From Patagioenas fasciata (lineage: Eukaryota > Chordata > Aves > Columbiformes > Columbidae), in NCBI RefSeq assembly GCF_037038585.1, contig NC_092522.1:50445161-50509160 (forward strand): a stretch of 64,000 nucleotides of DNA, written 5' to 3'. Every line of letters starts with the position of its first letter. Positions within the stretch are counted from its first letter, which is position 1. Shown here piece by piece: positions 15,001 to 64,000 of the stretch. The notes beneath the pieces were generated by a model that was given only the letters and a program-made list of their open reading frames with translations, was not told where the DNA came from and made no database searches. Position numbers and translations under genes: made by a program.

Positions 15001-15691
15001 AAATTACCAAAGCAGCCTTTATGATTCCAGCTGTTGTAATATAAACAGTAAAATGCTTCTGTTCTTCGTTCAACCCTTTATTTGTTCCCTTGATAAATAA
15101 GTTTAGCCCAAGCTTGGCGATGAACCCCTGCTAGCAGTTTAATCCATGCTGCCTGACTGCGCTGAAATAACTGACCCTGGTTTGGGGAACGGGACCCTGG
15201 TACCTGTGGCAGAAAAGCAAACATTTCCCAACTGCTGTTTGCTTCTACTCTAAGTGCCCATAACTTCAAACCGTGGTCATTCACATGAAAATACAACTTG
15301 CAAACTCATCAGTGGTCAAGTTCTTTCCTAATAACCACCTCTTTAGCAGTGCTGGCACTTCTTGAGGTCCATAAATATCAGTGTAGGCAGCTGTTACATG
15401 TAATGAGTCTGTAATGGAGGATGAATTTTACATGCTGTTTTCGATACCTTTTAGAAAATATGCTTACATTTGAAAGAAAAGCACTGGTTGTTTACATTAA
15501 AGGAAGTACTGCAAATAGATAAGCATGTATTAGAATGGTAAAAGGTGCATAACTGGATGAGTAACAAAGGTAGTTTCCCAATAACTGATAACTTTCTTTT
15601 CTTAGGTCGCTGGATTTGTGATTGTTGTCAGAAAGACCCTCCTGTACCCAGAAGAGGAGGAAGAAGGGGGAAAAACAGCAAGGAGGGCTAA
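1..15691 (+). CDS. PHF10: PHF10 (BAF45A), PBAF subunit with SAY domain and two PHD fingers; 5' partial, spliced
   Basis: PHF10 is a subunit of the PBAF type of SWI/SNF nucleosome remodeller and acts in the nucleus. Eleven coding segments join to 447 codons including about 200 residues of the SAY region (from [15 protein letters not shown] onward), an acidic stretch ([12 protein letters not shown]), a serine- and lysine-rich linker, and a tandem C-terminal PHD pair with regularly spaced Cys/His zinc ligands ([39 protein letters not shown]). The protein ends KNSKEG, as I recall for human PHF10 (498 residues), so about 50 N-terminal residues lie upstream of the window. Segments: 1-43, 569-699, 1519-1602, 2961-3094, 3210-3359, 4567-4676, 6182-6335, 8752-8907, 13606-13714, 14002-14190, 15606-15691. 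All introns are GT-AG except the one starting at 8908, which begins with GC. A short form ends at 8928. Confidence 0.96.
569..699 (+). CDS. PHF10: PHF10 exon, start of SAY domain
   Basis: The acceptor is GATCTTAG|ATAC and the donor CCAG|GTATTT. The exon completes the glycine codon and encodes [16 protein letters not shown] and then [15 protein letters not shown], the conserved opening of the SAY region. It ends in phase 1. Confidence 0.96.
1519..1602 (+). CDS. PHF10: PHF10 exon, SAY domain
   Basis: The acceptor is TTTGGAG|ATTTAG and the donor CTAG|GTAAGA. It encodes [15 protein letters not shown] and then [14 protein letters not shown] second AG four to six bases downstream would break the frame, so the first AG is used here. 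Confidence 0.95.
2961..3094 (+). CDS. PHF10: PHF10 exon, SAY domain
   Basis: The acceptor is TCTATTTTAG|GTCT and the donor CTCA|GTAAGT. It encodes [19 protein letters not shown] and continues to DHYKEYS, ending on a whole codon. Confidence 0.96.
3210..3359 (+). CDS. PHF10: PHF10 exon, lysine-rich helical part of SAY domain
   Basis: Fifty codons lie between acceptor TTATTCTAG|CAAATG and donor CACAT|GTAGGT. The peptide is basic and glutamine-rich ([25 protein letters not shown]), likely alpha-helical. The next exon restores an isoleucine where I recall valine in human. Confidence 0.94.
4567..4676 (+). CDS. PHF10: PHF10 exon
   Basis: The acceptor is ATACAG|ATTATCC and the donor AAAAG|GTATTT. 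It encodes [19 protein letters not shown] and then [12 protein letters not shown], near-identical to the mammalian protein as I remember it. It ends in phase 2. Confidence 0.95.
6182..6335 (+). CDS. PHF10: PHF10 exon with acidic stretch
   Basis: The acceptor is AACTTAAG|ATACTC and the donor ATTCG|GTGAGA. It encodes [19 protein letters not shown] and then the acidic run [19 protein letters not shown] that closes the SAY region. Confidence 0.95.
7272..7286. repeat. Homopolymer G run of 15 bases
   Basis: Fifteen consecutive G bases followed by CGGCGC inside a PHF10 intron. Long G runs can fold into quadruplexes and are also prone to sequencing length errors. Confidence 0.9.
8752..8907 (+). CDS. 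PHF10: PHF10 exon before the PHD fingers, with GC donor and alternative read-through end
   Basis: The acceptor is TATAG|GACAAT. Fifty-two codons rich in Ser, Lys and Asp run to GYK ([11 protein letters not shown]). The next exon must join directly after this lysine codon, and the bases there are AAG|GCAGAA, so the long form needs a GC-AG splice. If the site is not used, the frame runs six more codons (AEEKSP) to TGA at 8926-8928. The C-terminus then contains K-A-E-E-K-S-P, which fits the phosphorylation-dependent sumoylation pattern KxExxSP. Short PHF10 isoforms lacking PHD fingers and carrying such a motif are known in mammals. Confidence 0.93.
8908..8928 (+). CDS. PHF10: PHF10 short-isoform C-terminal extension (PDSM tail) with stop
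   Basis: Read-through of the exon ending at 8907 adds AEEKSP and a TGA stop. Together with the preceding lysine this makes KAEEKSP. The family is known to have PHD-less isoforms; use of this end in this species is inferred. The tail is followed by several kilobases of AT-rich sequence with poly(A) signals that could serve as its 3' UTR. Confidence 0.8.
   Translation, partial: AEEKSP
8929..12260 (+). other. PHF10: Candidate 3' UTR of the short PHF10 transcript, inside the long-form intron
   Basis: The intron from 8908 to 13605 begins as a possible composite terminal exon. AATAAA poly(A) signals occur at 9993-9998, 10616-10621, 12238-12243 and 12330-12335, the last two close together. No open frame here looks like a real exon, and I see no recognisable transposon. 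Which signal is used cannot be told from sequence alone. Confidence 0.5.
13606..13714 (+). CDS. PHF10: PHF10 exon, start of first PHD finger
   Basis: The acceptor is TTCCAG|CCAAAG and the donor AGTG|GTAAGT. It encodes [19 protein letters not shown] and continues to HCSQCDNS, giving the first four Cys ligands and a His of PHD finger 1. It ends in phase 1. Confidence 0.96.
14002..14190 (+). CDS. PHF10: PHF10 exon, end of PHD1 and most of PHD2
   Basis: The acceptor is AATCTAG|GCCACC and the donor CTTCAG|GTAATA. It encodes [20 protein letters not shown], then [12 protein letters not shown], then [20 protein letters not shown]. The shared linker and the Cys/His spacing are those of the double PHD fold of the BAF45 family. 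Confidence 0.96.
14191..15605 (+). other. PHF10: PHF10 last intron
   Basis: I see nothing coding or repetitive in this 1.4-kb intron. The reverse-strand frame at 15078-15296 has no recognisable content and is treated as chance. Confidence 0.6.
15606..15691 (+). CDS. PHF10: PHF10 last coding exon
   Basis: The acceptor is TTTCTTAG|GTCGCT. It encodes [17 protein letters not shown] and a basic tail ending KNSKEG, with TAA at 15689-15691. CDCC gives the last zinc ligands of PHD2. Confidence 0.95.
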
Positions 15692-15830
15692 AAAAACCCC
15701 AATTTGCTGTTCGAAACTTAACTGCACAAATCAAAGTGATACTTTGGTGCTATTTAACCAACCACTCTTAAGAGGAACAATACCACTTTTCTTTTTACCA
15801 AATAAACTTTTAATTTTGGCTATATGATTT
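15692..15830 (+). other. PHF10: PHF10 long-form 3' UTR with poly(A) signal
   Basis: A short 3' UTR follows the stop codon, with AATAAA at 15801-15806 and T-rich sequence just after it. The exact cleavage site is not visible. Confidence 0.7.
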
Positions 15831-16974
15831 TTTTTGTGATACAAGTGACTAATCATGTCCTATAAGATGTCTAGACAGAGACAGACAAGCCAAATTCTCA
15901 CTTAAAAAGAGAAGGGTTTCAGTAATGAAATCTAAATTGTACATGCACCCTTTCTATAAAATTATAGTAATGTACATGTACATCATCAGTAGGCTCTGTG
16001 AAAAGACGATTACAGAGCAGTTTAAATACACACTATTTGCATAGCAACTGGTTCTTTTAAAAGACTCAACCAAAGCAAGAAATACTCCTGGAATAACTAA
16101 CTTTCAAGGAAGAGTGGACGTGACCTGATCTTCTTATGATGTACTGTGAATTCCTTTCAGCAAATTTTCTTTGCAAGCCAATCACATTCATAAAGATGTA
16201 CTAAAAAAAAAAAAAATCACAAAAAGCTATAAAGGGAGGTATAAGAAAACACCTCTCAAGTTCGAGATAAGATACTATATGCTGTGTTGCTTTTAACAAA
16301 GAATGAAAATGTCATATTGACAAGTAACAACAGCTGAAGGCTCACTCTCCCTTCGGTAACAGTGAAGAAGTAACATGCACTTGATTTCAGGTCATGGATT
16401 TGAAGAGGTGATGAGTGACTGGACAGACCTCTGCTTGACAGATGGTTGACTTGATGTAGAACATAAGCAGTCAAAATATAGATCATCTATCCCCTTAGGT
16501 GATTGATTGCTTTTTTTCTTCCTTTACATTAGGCTCCTTAACTTGGATATATACAAAAGCCATTGCTAATTAGTTTTACTGGAGATACTTGTTCAGAAAA
16601 GGAATGGATTTTCAATATGCTCTTAAGTTGAGAGGCAACACTGAAGTGCAGCAGTTTGTTATTTTACTTTTCTTTATAAAAAAAGGATAGAAAACACTGA
16701 ATTGGAGTTAATTTTCCTAAGCACCTGTTTAAAGTTAATTTAACGAGATCCCAACTGTACATTCATTTTAAGCCTCTGATCTCCAAAGAACACTGCAAAT
16801 ACTCAGTGGAGGGATTTACAATATAAAATTAAATATGGCTTTTTCCCCCCCACTTCCTTTATGGTGTAGGAAAAGTAACCTGAATACCTCTTCAGGAAAC
16901 AACAAATATTACAGCAAGTCATTCACGTTCAATTTCACAGGCTGAAGTGTGATTTAGTCCAGTGTGTATCAATT
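15831..16974 (-). other. C6orf120: Gap between the convergent PHF10 and C6orf120 ends; probable C6orf120 3' UTR
   Basis: PHF10 and C6orf120 point toward each other here. No coding sequence is visible. C6orf120 transcripts are known to have long 3' UTRs, so most of this stretch is likely its 3' UTR on the - strand. A - strand ATTAAA lies at 15808-15813, next to the PHF10 poly(A) signal, so the two transcripts may overlap at their ends; this is inference. Confidence 0.5.
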
Positions 16975-17577
<603 letters not shown>

Positions 17578-17599
17578 CTGTGAACACAAAACATAATTC

Positions 17600-19000
17600 A
17601 GATTTTAGCATATTCCATTCCTGGAATGAACTGATTTTTTTAAATTTGATAATTTGTAGAAATCCCCTCTAGTCCATACACAGGCAACTTCAGTTAAGAA
17701 TTGTCATTACATTTTCTTCTTTTGTAGTAGTAACAACAACTGTTGCTAAGATTCAGAACTCTGTAGGATTAAAATAGCTTGAATTTCTTAACGAAGTTAA
17801 ACAGAAATTAATCAAGCAGGTGTTCTTTCATCTGGAACTGACACAGAGACTTCAGCTTCATTGTACTTGCATGCATGCCAAATCTGACAGATACGCAGAA
17901 GAGCTGAAACCCAATAATGATTTTAGCCTCAGTTTAGAAAAAAACAGTAAAAAATAAGGCTTTTGCATGCCTGAAGAAGCTTAACTTTGTATCAGGTATT
18001 TAGAGCATCCTTTTTTTTCTCCCATCCCCTCAACTTCAGAAGACAGTAAAGGTGCAAATCCGGATGTATGCATTGAGGCAGTATGCCTTCTGACTTGCAG
18101 TGGGAATGGAGTTAGAATTAAAAAGTTATCTAGTGAGATAACACATTAATTCTGCTGTGTGGATTGTTTCTAGGACTAAACTTGGCATATTTTCCCTGAA
18201 AAAATGCACTTACTTTCCTGAAGATTTTCTTACCATATAAATGCTCAGCTCTTTACAGCACTTGCTTACAAAACAGAAGGATGAAGTTACAGAAGCAAAG
18301 GGGAGATGGAAAGGATTGCTTTCAAAATTAACACTCTTGTACCCTTTCCCACCTTGTTGCACACACCCAGTTGAGTCGCCTGAGCATGCCGGCAGCACTC
18401 CAGTCCTTTAACAGTCGCACTAAGTGTGCGCATACAAAGAAGCAAGCTCCAATCCTTGGTGAAGTCTTCCAAAGCATACAGCTGGCTGAATTTGATATGC
18501 AAATCACGGGTAAGTATAGGAGCCACAAGTATAAATGCTTTCATGTTTCAGATGAAGATTTTCATCCTCTCCTTCCTTCCATAACAACACTACAATTATC
18601 TTAAACATAGAGGCTACCAGTTAGTTGTTTTGTACCCTGCTAGCATCAAAACAAACTGCATTACTTCCACTGAGATGTCACTTAAACCTTAGAAGTTTTA
18701 CAGTTAAACAGATATTTTTGTAGTTCCAAGTGTTCTGCCCTGGAGGCCTCTATACCGCAAGGCCACAATTCTGCAAATACAGCATAAAAGAAGCACAGCA
18801 CTTGCAGAACCTGCCAGGCTGACACCCCCCCCGCCCCCTTTCCCCAATAGTGACAGGAAAAGAATTCTCTTCTGCCTCTTGTCTCCCTGTATCAGGGGAC
18901 TTACTCTCTGCCACTTCTAAACTGAAGTGCTGATGAAACATTCGAGGAACAGGAAGAGCTCCCCAACTGAGCAGAAAATAATGAAGTTACCTGGGGACAG
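17600..19000 (-). other. Presumed C6orf120 5' UTR intron; no gene recognised
   Basis: The sequence is AT-rich until about 18.75 kb, then rises in GC. I see no coding exon. A + strand donor-like GGGTAAGT occurs at 18508-18515, but without other support it is not called. Confidence 0.45.
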
Positions 19001-19009
19001 AGGAAGCAT

Positions 19010-20350
19010 TCTGGGGCTCTAACAGCACTGGGAAGCAGAGGCGATTTCGGGAGACCTTGGACAGAGCCACGAGCGCCTCTGCCCACCTCCGCTCCCTCTC
19101 TCCCCGCGGGCGGGACAGCGGCTGAAAGCAGCTACCGGCTCGGACGAACGCGGACTGACCCTGCCAACCCGGGGCCCCGCGGGCGGCACAGCAAGCGGCG
19201 CGATGACCGGCACCGACGGACACGGACGGTTCCGGCGTTCCCTCACCGAGCGAGGGCCGGAGCGCAGCTCACCTCCGACCCGCCACGGGGCAACGGCGAG
19301 GCCACGGCGAGGCGGAGCAGCAGGCTTCGCGGACGTGCGGCAGCGCGGCGCGGCCGGGGCGCCGCGGGCAAAGCCCTCCCCAGGGCGGGCTGAGGCGGGC
19401 CCGGGTGGGCCCCGGGACAGCCCGGCGGCCGACAGGAGGCGGGCGGGCGCGGAGGCCGCCCCTGAGAAGCCAGTAGGCAGGGCAGAGCGCTGTCCCTCCC
19501 GCCTCGCCGCTCCCCCTCTCGTCCCGGGAGCCGCACCGGCGGCGACTGGCCCAGCAGCTGGCGCCAGGCGGCTGCCAGCGGCGGGGGCTGGGTAGAGGAG
19601 GTGAGGCCTCCGCGCCGCCCCCTCGCAGCCGAGCGCGGCGCACGCCACTCGCCGCCGCTGCCGCCAAGCGCTCCTGTCGCCGCCCAGCCTTTGCCCGTCC
19701 CCCTCCCAGCCGGTGGCGGCCCCGCTCCGCACTGCTATCGCGAGAGCGGGCGGCGGGGGCGGGGTCGCCGTCATGGCAACGGGAGCACCTCGTACAGCCC
19801 GCCCTGCGTCGGGCGCTGCGGTGGGCGTGCTGCGCGTCCCTGCCTGGGTTCCGACTGCCCGCGGCAGCGCCTGGCAGCGTCTGAGATCTGCGCGTCCCCC
19901 GGCTGGCGTCGTTTGCTGTGCTGTCGGAACGGCCCTACTCCGGAGCCTGCGGTTGTGCTCCCTCGGGCCGGGGGGCTGTGGCGGAGTTCGGTGCTTATAT
20001 TATTGATGGCCAAAGCGGGGGGACCTTGCACTGTGTCAGCAGGCCCCTCTGCTCGGTCTGGGTGTACCGGGAGGGCAGCAACTGCGGCCGTTGCAGGCGG
20101 CGGCGGGGCCTGTGTGGGCAGATGGGAGTGCCGGGGGTCGTGCTGTGGATTCAGGGCACGGCTGGGGTGGGGGTCCCCACGGAAAGGGCGAGAGTGTTGC
20201 AGGCTGGGATCTGCCAGGGTGGGTAGAAGCTTTGCCTGGGAGCAGGCCAGGTCTGTGGCCATGTCTGTGTCGTGTCAGGGCAGTGGTCAGCCTGGCCTTC
20301 AGGAGCTACCTGGACTGTGGCCAGGCAAGGTTAAAGCTTTGATGGGTTGT
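19010..20350. promoter_or_regulatory. C6orf120: CpG-rich region, likely C6orf120 promoter and first non-coding exon
   Basis: About 1.3 kb of very GC- and CpG-rich sequence lies upstream of C6orf120. On the - strand there are donor-like sites GAG|GTGAGC (GT at 19271-19272) and CAG|GTAACT (GT at 18989-18990), either of which could splice to the acceptor at 17578. Long open frames here on both strands are expected from GC content and are not called as genes. No TATA box is evident, as is usual for housekeeping genes. Confidence 0.7.
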
Positions 20351-20837
20351 CAGAGGGGCTGTGTTGGGGGGCAGTGGGGGAGAGAATGGCTTCAGAGCAC
20401 CACACACTTGTAAGTCCAGTAAAGAAAGATTTGCTTAGTTGTAAATTCTGGATTATGGATGACACAATTGAGGAGGATGGTGAGATGTTGAGTGATGGAA
20501 TATGTGGATTTTTCTACAACACACTAAGCATTTTTCACAATGAAATGCTAAAATTAGAGAAATCTAATTTCATCCACACCAGTCTGAATTGTTCTCAATC
20601 AGATTGATTTTTACTGGCTCAGGGTCTTGGACAACTCCAAAGATAGAGATCCACAACCTCTCTTCAGAAACTTATTTTAGTATTCAACCACACTCATGAT
20701 GTTTAAAAAAAAAATAAATTAAAATCTTGATATCTGACTGGGTTTTCCCAGACTCTAGCTTGACTTAGCACTGTGCACCTCTGACAAGAAACTAGCTCCA
20801 TCTTCCCTGTGTTCTCTGATTATGTAGTTATAGACAG
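20351..20837. other. Intergenic stretch, nothing recognised
   Basis: This is AT-richer sequence between the CpG-rich region and the first CR1 copy. No gene, RNA or repeat could be supported. Confidence 0.5.
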
Positions 20838-21440
20838 CAATGGAGCCTCAGCTGCTGCTTCTTGAGGCTCAAGAGGCCCTGATCTCTCAGCCTCTCCCTG
20901 TACATTAACTTCTCCAGCCCCCTGACCACCTTGATTGCCCTCTACTGGACTCACTCCATCATGTCAATATCCTTGTACCAACAACCCCAAAGCTGGACAC
21001 AGTACTGCAGATATGGTCTTACATGTGGCCAAATGGAGGGCAAGGATCACTCCTGGGGACTCTTACTGATACAGCCCAGGATGCAGCTGTCTGTCTCTGC
21101 TGCAGTGGTGGCTCATATTCAGCTTGTCCAGCAGGATCTCCAGATGCTTTTCTGCGGACCTGCTTCCCAGTCGGCCATCCTCCAGTCTGTCCTGTTGAAT
21201 GGGGCCACTTCATGCTAGATGCAGGATTCTCCACTTGCTCTTGTTGAACTCCACAAGATTCTCATCAGCTTGTTTCTCCTGCCTGACAACTCCCTCTCAC
21301 TGACAGCCCTGACTGCCACCATGGGGACTGCTCCGCCCTATTTGGCATTGTCCACAAACTTGGTGAGAGCATGGGTTTTATTTTAATTATTGGTGATTCT
21401 GCTCCATGCACTGTTATGGGCTGGTGGCCACTGTCCTGCT
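20838..21440 (-). mobile_element. CR1 LINE fragment, old, antisense
   Basis: The + strand carries the reverse complement of CR1 second-ORF sequence, with the usual landmarks (CTCTCAGCCTCTCC, CTCTACTGGACTC, AGCTGGACACAGTACT, then TTGTTGAACTCCACAAG). It is clearly diverged and lacks the CR1 3' end. It lies in the C6orf120-WDR27 intergenic interval. Confidence 0.85.
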
Positions 21441-21442
21441 GC

Positions 21443-21998
21443 ATCATAGAACTAAAGAATTCTTTGGGTTGGAAAGGGCCTTCAAAGACCATGTAGTGGG
21501 CAGGGACATCTTTCACTAGATCAGGTTACTCAGAGCCCCATCCAGTCTGGCCTCAAACACTTCCAGTAACGGGACATCCACAACTTCTCTGGGCAGCCTG
21601 TTCCAGTGTCTCACCACTCTCATTGTAAAAAATTTCTTCCATATGTCCAACCTAAATCTACCCTCTATCAGTTTAAAACTGTTGCCCCTTGTCCTGTCCC
21701 TACAGGCTTTGATTAAAAGCCTCTACATCTTTCTTATAAGCTCCGTCTAAGTATTGAAAGGCTGCTATAAGTTGTCCCTGGAGTCTTCTTCAGGTTGAAC
21801 AACCCCAAACGCCTTCAGCCATTCTTTCCAGGAGAGGTGCTCGTGACTGTGCTCTGGCCCATGTCTGCCTTGTGCTGGGGTCCCCTGAGCTGAACGCAGT
21901 TCTCCAGGTGGAGTCCCAAGACAACGGAGCTGAAGTGCAGAATCACCTCCTCTGACCTGCTGGCCATGCAGTTTTCTATGCGGGCCAGGATACGGCTG
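21443..21998 (-). mobile_element. CR1 LINE 3'-end copy abutting the WDR27 promoter, antisense
   Basis: It starts with a CR1 3' end (CATAGAAC, then TTTGGGTTGGAAAGGGCC). Reading on the + strand it passes the typical antisense landmarks (CTGGGCAGCCTGTTCCAGTG, TTGCCCCTTGTCCTGTCCC) and ends near GGGCCAGGATACGGCT. It directly joins CpG-rich sequence about 400 bp before the WDR27 start codon. Confidence 0.88.
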
Positions 21999-22395
21999 TG
22001 GAGAGCGAAGGCTTCTCGCCGACGCCGCCGTGTTTTAGAGAAGGAAAACGGCCTCAAGCGGCCGTTGTCGGTCGCTGGGGCCTGCGCTGCGCTGAGCGTC
22101 GCTGGAGGGCACGAGGGAGCCGTTGCTCGGGAGAGTTGTCCCGCTGCCCCGGTTACAGGGCGGCGAAGGAGGCGGTGGGGCCGGGCTGTGCGGCCGGGTA
22201 GAGCGGGGTCCGCCTTGTCCCATTCTGGGGCCACGGGGGCGGGCGGGCCCCTCCGCCTCCCCCCGCGCAAGAGTGCCCCGCGGCAGGCTGTGTGGCCCCC
22301 GGACCCCCGCGCTGGCAGGCGGTTCAGGACACAGCCGTTTCGGCGGAGCCGGCCCCCTGTGGTGCTCCGCCGCGGGGTCCGGTTTCAGCCGTAGG
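21999..22395 (+). promoter_or_regulatory. WDR27: CpG-rich WDR27 promoter and 5' UTR
   Basis: About 400 bp of CpG-rich, TATA-less sequence lies directly before the WDR27 ATG. The reading frame stays open upstream of the ATG (from 22123), but homology and the Kozak context favour 22396. No precise transcription start can be given. Confidence 0.7.
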
Positions 22396-62132
<39,737 letters not shown>

Positions 62133-62420
62133 CCTTATGTCACGGAGGCACCCTAAAATTAGTTTTAGGCAGACAACAAGGTCCAAAACAGGCTGTATTC
62201 TGGCCAGAAGAGTCCGGCAAAACAACTGACTAGAAACAGGGTTTATACAATTAGTTAGCACTCCGGTAACATAAAATACAGGTTTGTATATCAGTTTAGG
62301 AGATTATTGGGGTACAGCAAATAAGAATAATGGAGATCCACAGTGTGCATACACGTACTCACAAGAAACAAAGCCAGAGCTCCCTGAGTTCAGGGTACTA
62401 CACTCACCTGAATTAGGCGA

Positions 62421-62494
62421 GGACTTACTCTTACTTGTCCAGTAAGGACTTACACTTGCTTATCCAGCAAGGAATACGCTTGCCTATCCGTCAA
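62421..62494 (-). repeat. Three 24-25-bp imperfect tandem repeats in LTR R/U5
   Basis: Units 62421-62445, 62446-62470 and 62471-62494 share a GGA(C/A)T start, CTTGCYTATCC-like core and a CAA/TAA end. Confidence 0.8.
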
Positions 62495-62657
62495 GGAATT
62501 ATGCAATGATATCCCTCACCCAAACGAGGAGGTGAGGTGCTCCCAGCCCTGGGAAGTTACCTTAGACGTCGTTCTCGTCTAAGCGGAGGGCTCTTGGCTT
62601 CAGCAGACCTGCAGCTCTGAGAAGACCACACAAAGGGGATCCTCGGCGGGCACCCCG

Positions 62658-62664
62658 TTTTATA
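62658..62664 (-). promoter_or_regulatory. TATA box of the solo LTR
   Basis: TATAAAA on the - strand, followed downstream by GC-rich sequence, is in the position expected for the U3 promoter of the LTR. Confidence 0.7.
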
Positions 62665-62777
62665 GTCTGCTCAAATGTGGCTGTGAGCATTCTAGAAGCT
62701 CCTCAGCTTCTCTGCATCCCCCCTCCTCTCCTAACGACCCTGGCCAACGGACTAGGGGGTCTCACAAAGGAGCCATT

Positions 62778-62839
62778 AACTGCCCCGTTGAAGGAGAGGG
62801 GGATGTGCAACTGCCACATTGAAGGAAAAGGGGATGTGC
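62778..62839 (-). repeat. Two 31-bp direct repeats in LTR U3
   Basis: Units 62778-62808 and 62809-62839 share AACTGCC, TTGAAGGA and GGGGATGTGC, with four differences. They lie about 115 to 180 bp before the TATA box, where retroviral enhancers commonly are. Confidence 0.85.
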
Positions 62840-62900
62840 ATGCAGCTGCCACATCAGTTCTTGGGGGTGAGGGTGGGGGAAGTGTAACTACCACACCTTA

Positions 62901-64000
62901 TTACTAGTTGACTGAGAGCCATGCCATAATGCACACGTGTTCTAAATTACTCTTGTGTTGGCTGGTTAATGGCTTGTCAAACAAAGTCACTTTCCTTAAT
63001 GGCTGTGCTAGTTTTAATTTCTGTCTGCTAATTACTCATTTACATGTATTTTGTGGAAACCTAATTATTGTGAGACTTTCATCTTTCTATCAGATTGGAT
63101 CTAAATAGTGAAGCAGGTTAAAAAAATTCTTAATGAGAATCAGTAGATAATACATTTGCATAGACATCATATCATCAGGAAACTGAGTTAATATATGGTC
63201 CTGTGGAGGTGTGGTGGTGATACTGCTGCGGGTTCATATAACTTACTTTTCAGAGTGTTTGCTTAGAAGCTGGGGTAAAGAGGCTCATAGGTCTCCTCAG
63301 CCTGAGGAAACTGGTGGAAATCTTCCACTTTTCAGTGACAGGTGGGTGTTGAGGGACTCTTCATTCTTTTCCCTGAACCTGTGTCTGGTTTCCAGACCCT
63401 ACTTTCAGAACTGCTTATGATATTTTAGCGCAGGGTGTTACTAGACCCAAGTGATATCATTAAGCTTCTTTCAAGGCAATGAGCAAATGTTGCTCTTCTG
63501 GCTGTAGTAACTTCACTCTGATAAGTAGTCCTTAGCCATATTATACCAAGCCTGATGAGGTGGATATCCAAAGCTGATAATAATGGATTTACACTGCTGT
63601 AAGTTGTTTTATTCAACCAGAGATTTCCAGTTTGATGGTTTTGGTTTGATACAGAAGACTACTTAATGAAAATTGGTTATCAATTATTTTCAAGGCATTA
63701 TGTGACTTCATGTTTCCATTGCCTTGCATACTAATGAGGCGTGGAAATGACCTTACAACCCTTGAGGTTATAAGGAAGGTATGTATTTATTTATGATGCC
63801 AGACACATAGGGAATCATTTCACCTAATATGTGTGTAATATTACAGTAGCTGTGAGCTCGGTTAAATGCAGTACAGTGTTACATATTCATGAAAGTTTTA
63901 GGAATGCCTATACATATTCATAACCTGTCCCTGAGAAGGCGGTTCTTATTACAATGAGTTCTGGGAGACCATTTCCAGAGTCTCCACCTCTGGCTCCTCC
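62901..64000 (+). other. WDR27: WDR27 intron 20, part after the LTR
   Basis: AT-rich sequence to the window end; no exon, RNA gene or repeat could be supported. Confidence 0.45.

Larger units (their letters stand above)
62138..62895 (-). mobile_element. Solo retroviral LTR, 758 bp, with 5-bp target duplication
   Basis: The element starts TGTCACGGAG and ends CTACCACA, that is TG...CA ends, and is flanked by CCTTA at 62133-62137 and again at 62896-62900. A - strand TATAAAA at 62658-62664 shows it points leftward, with U3 to its right and a long R-U5 of about 500 bp to its left. No internal retroviral genes lie next to it, so it is a solo LTR from recombination. A 5-bp duplication fits several endogenous retrovirus classes. 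It differs in sequence from the other LTR family in the window. Confidence 0.92.

Noticed and set aside
18500-18525. Strong-looking + strand splice donor GGGTAAGT upstream of the CpG-rich region
   Set aside because: No matching exon, acceptor or homology; isolated donor-like sites are common.
19019-19774. 251-codon - strand open frame in the CpG-rich region
   Set aside because: It is rich in Ala, Pro, Arg and Gly with no recognisable domain, and equally long frames occur on the other strand. GC-rich sequence has few stop codons, so this is expected by chance.
19601-20413. 270-codon + strand open frame in the CpG-rich region
   Set aside because: Composition is that of read-through CpG island sequence, with no family resemblance and overlapping frames on both strands.

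Overview
This window is vertebrate nuclear DNA and almost certainly comes from a bird. It holds split genes with GT-AG and two GC-AG introns. It carries many copies of the CR1 LINE, whose 3' ends are built of repeated TCACAGAA units, and several copies of an avian retroviral LTR family. The gene order, PHF10 then C6orf120 then WDR27, matches the block I recall from human chromosome 6q27. The repeat families suggest a bird but do not let me name the species.

Layout. Positions 1-15691 on the + strand hold the last eleven coding segments of PHF10 (BAF45A), a subunit of the PBAF chromatin remodeller. The window opens inside an exon, so about the first 50 residues lie upstream. Positions 16975-17532 on the - strand hold the single coding exon of C6orf120, a small secretory-pathway protein, facing PHF10 tail to tail. 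A CpG-rich region (about 19.0-20.35 kb) is the likely C6orf120 promoter. Two CR1 copies (20.84-22.0 kb) separate it from a second CpG-rich block (about 22.0-22.4 kb) in front of WDR27. WDR27, a WD40-repeat protein, runs on the + strand from its start codon at 22396 through twenty coding exons to 59879. About its last 115 residues lie beyond the window.

Joining the exons gives 447 codons for PHF10 and 713 codons for WDR27, with no internal stop and consistent splice phases throughout. I chose exon edges by splice sites, reading frame and remembered similarity to the human proteins; no search was run.

The most informative points are these. (1) The PHF10 exon before the PHD fingers can be spliced only through a weak GC donor. 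Reading through it gives a short C-terminus ending in a phosphorylation-dependent sumoylation motif and then a stop. (2) A near-perfect 137-bp copy of a CR1/unique junction sits between two inverted AT/GT microsatellites. (3) A 758-bp solo LTR is flanked by a perfect 5-bp target duplication. (4) CR1 insertions sit in the head-to-head promoter interval between C6orf120 and WDR27. I found no CRISPR array, operon or other novel multi-gene system. This is an ordinary, well-preserved animal locus with interesting splicing and repeat history.
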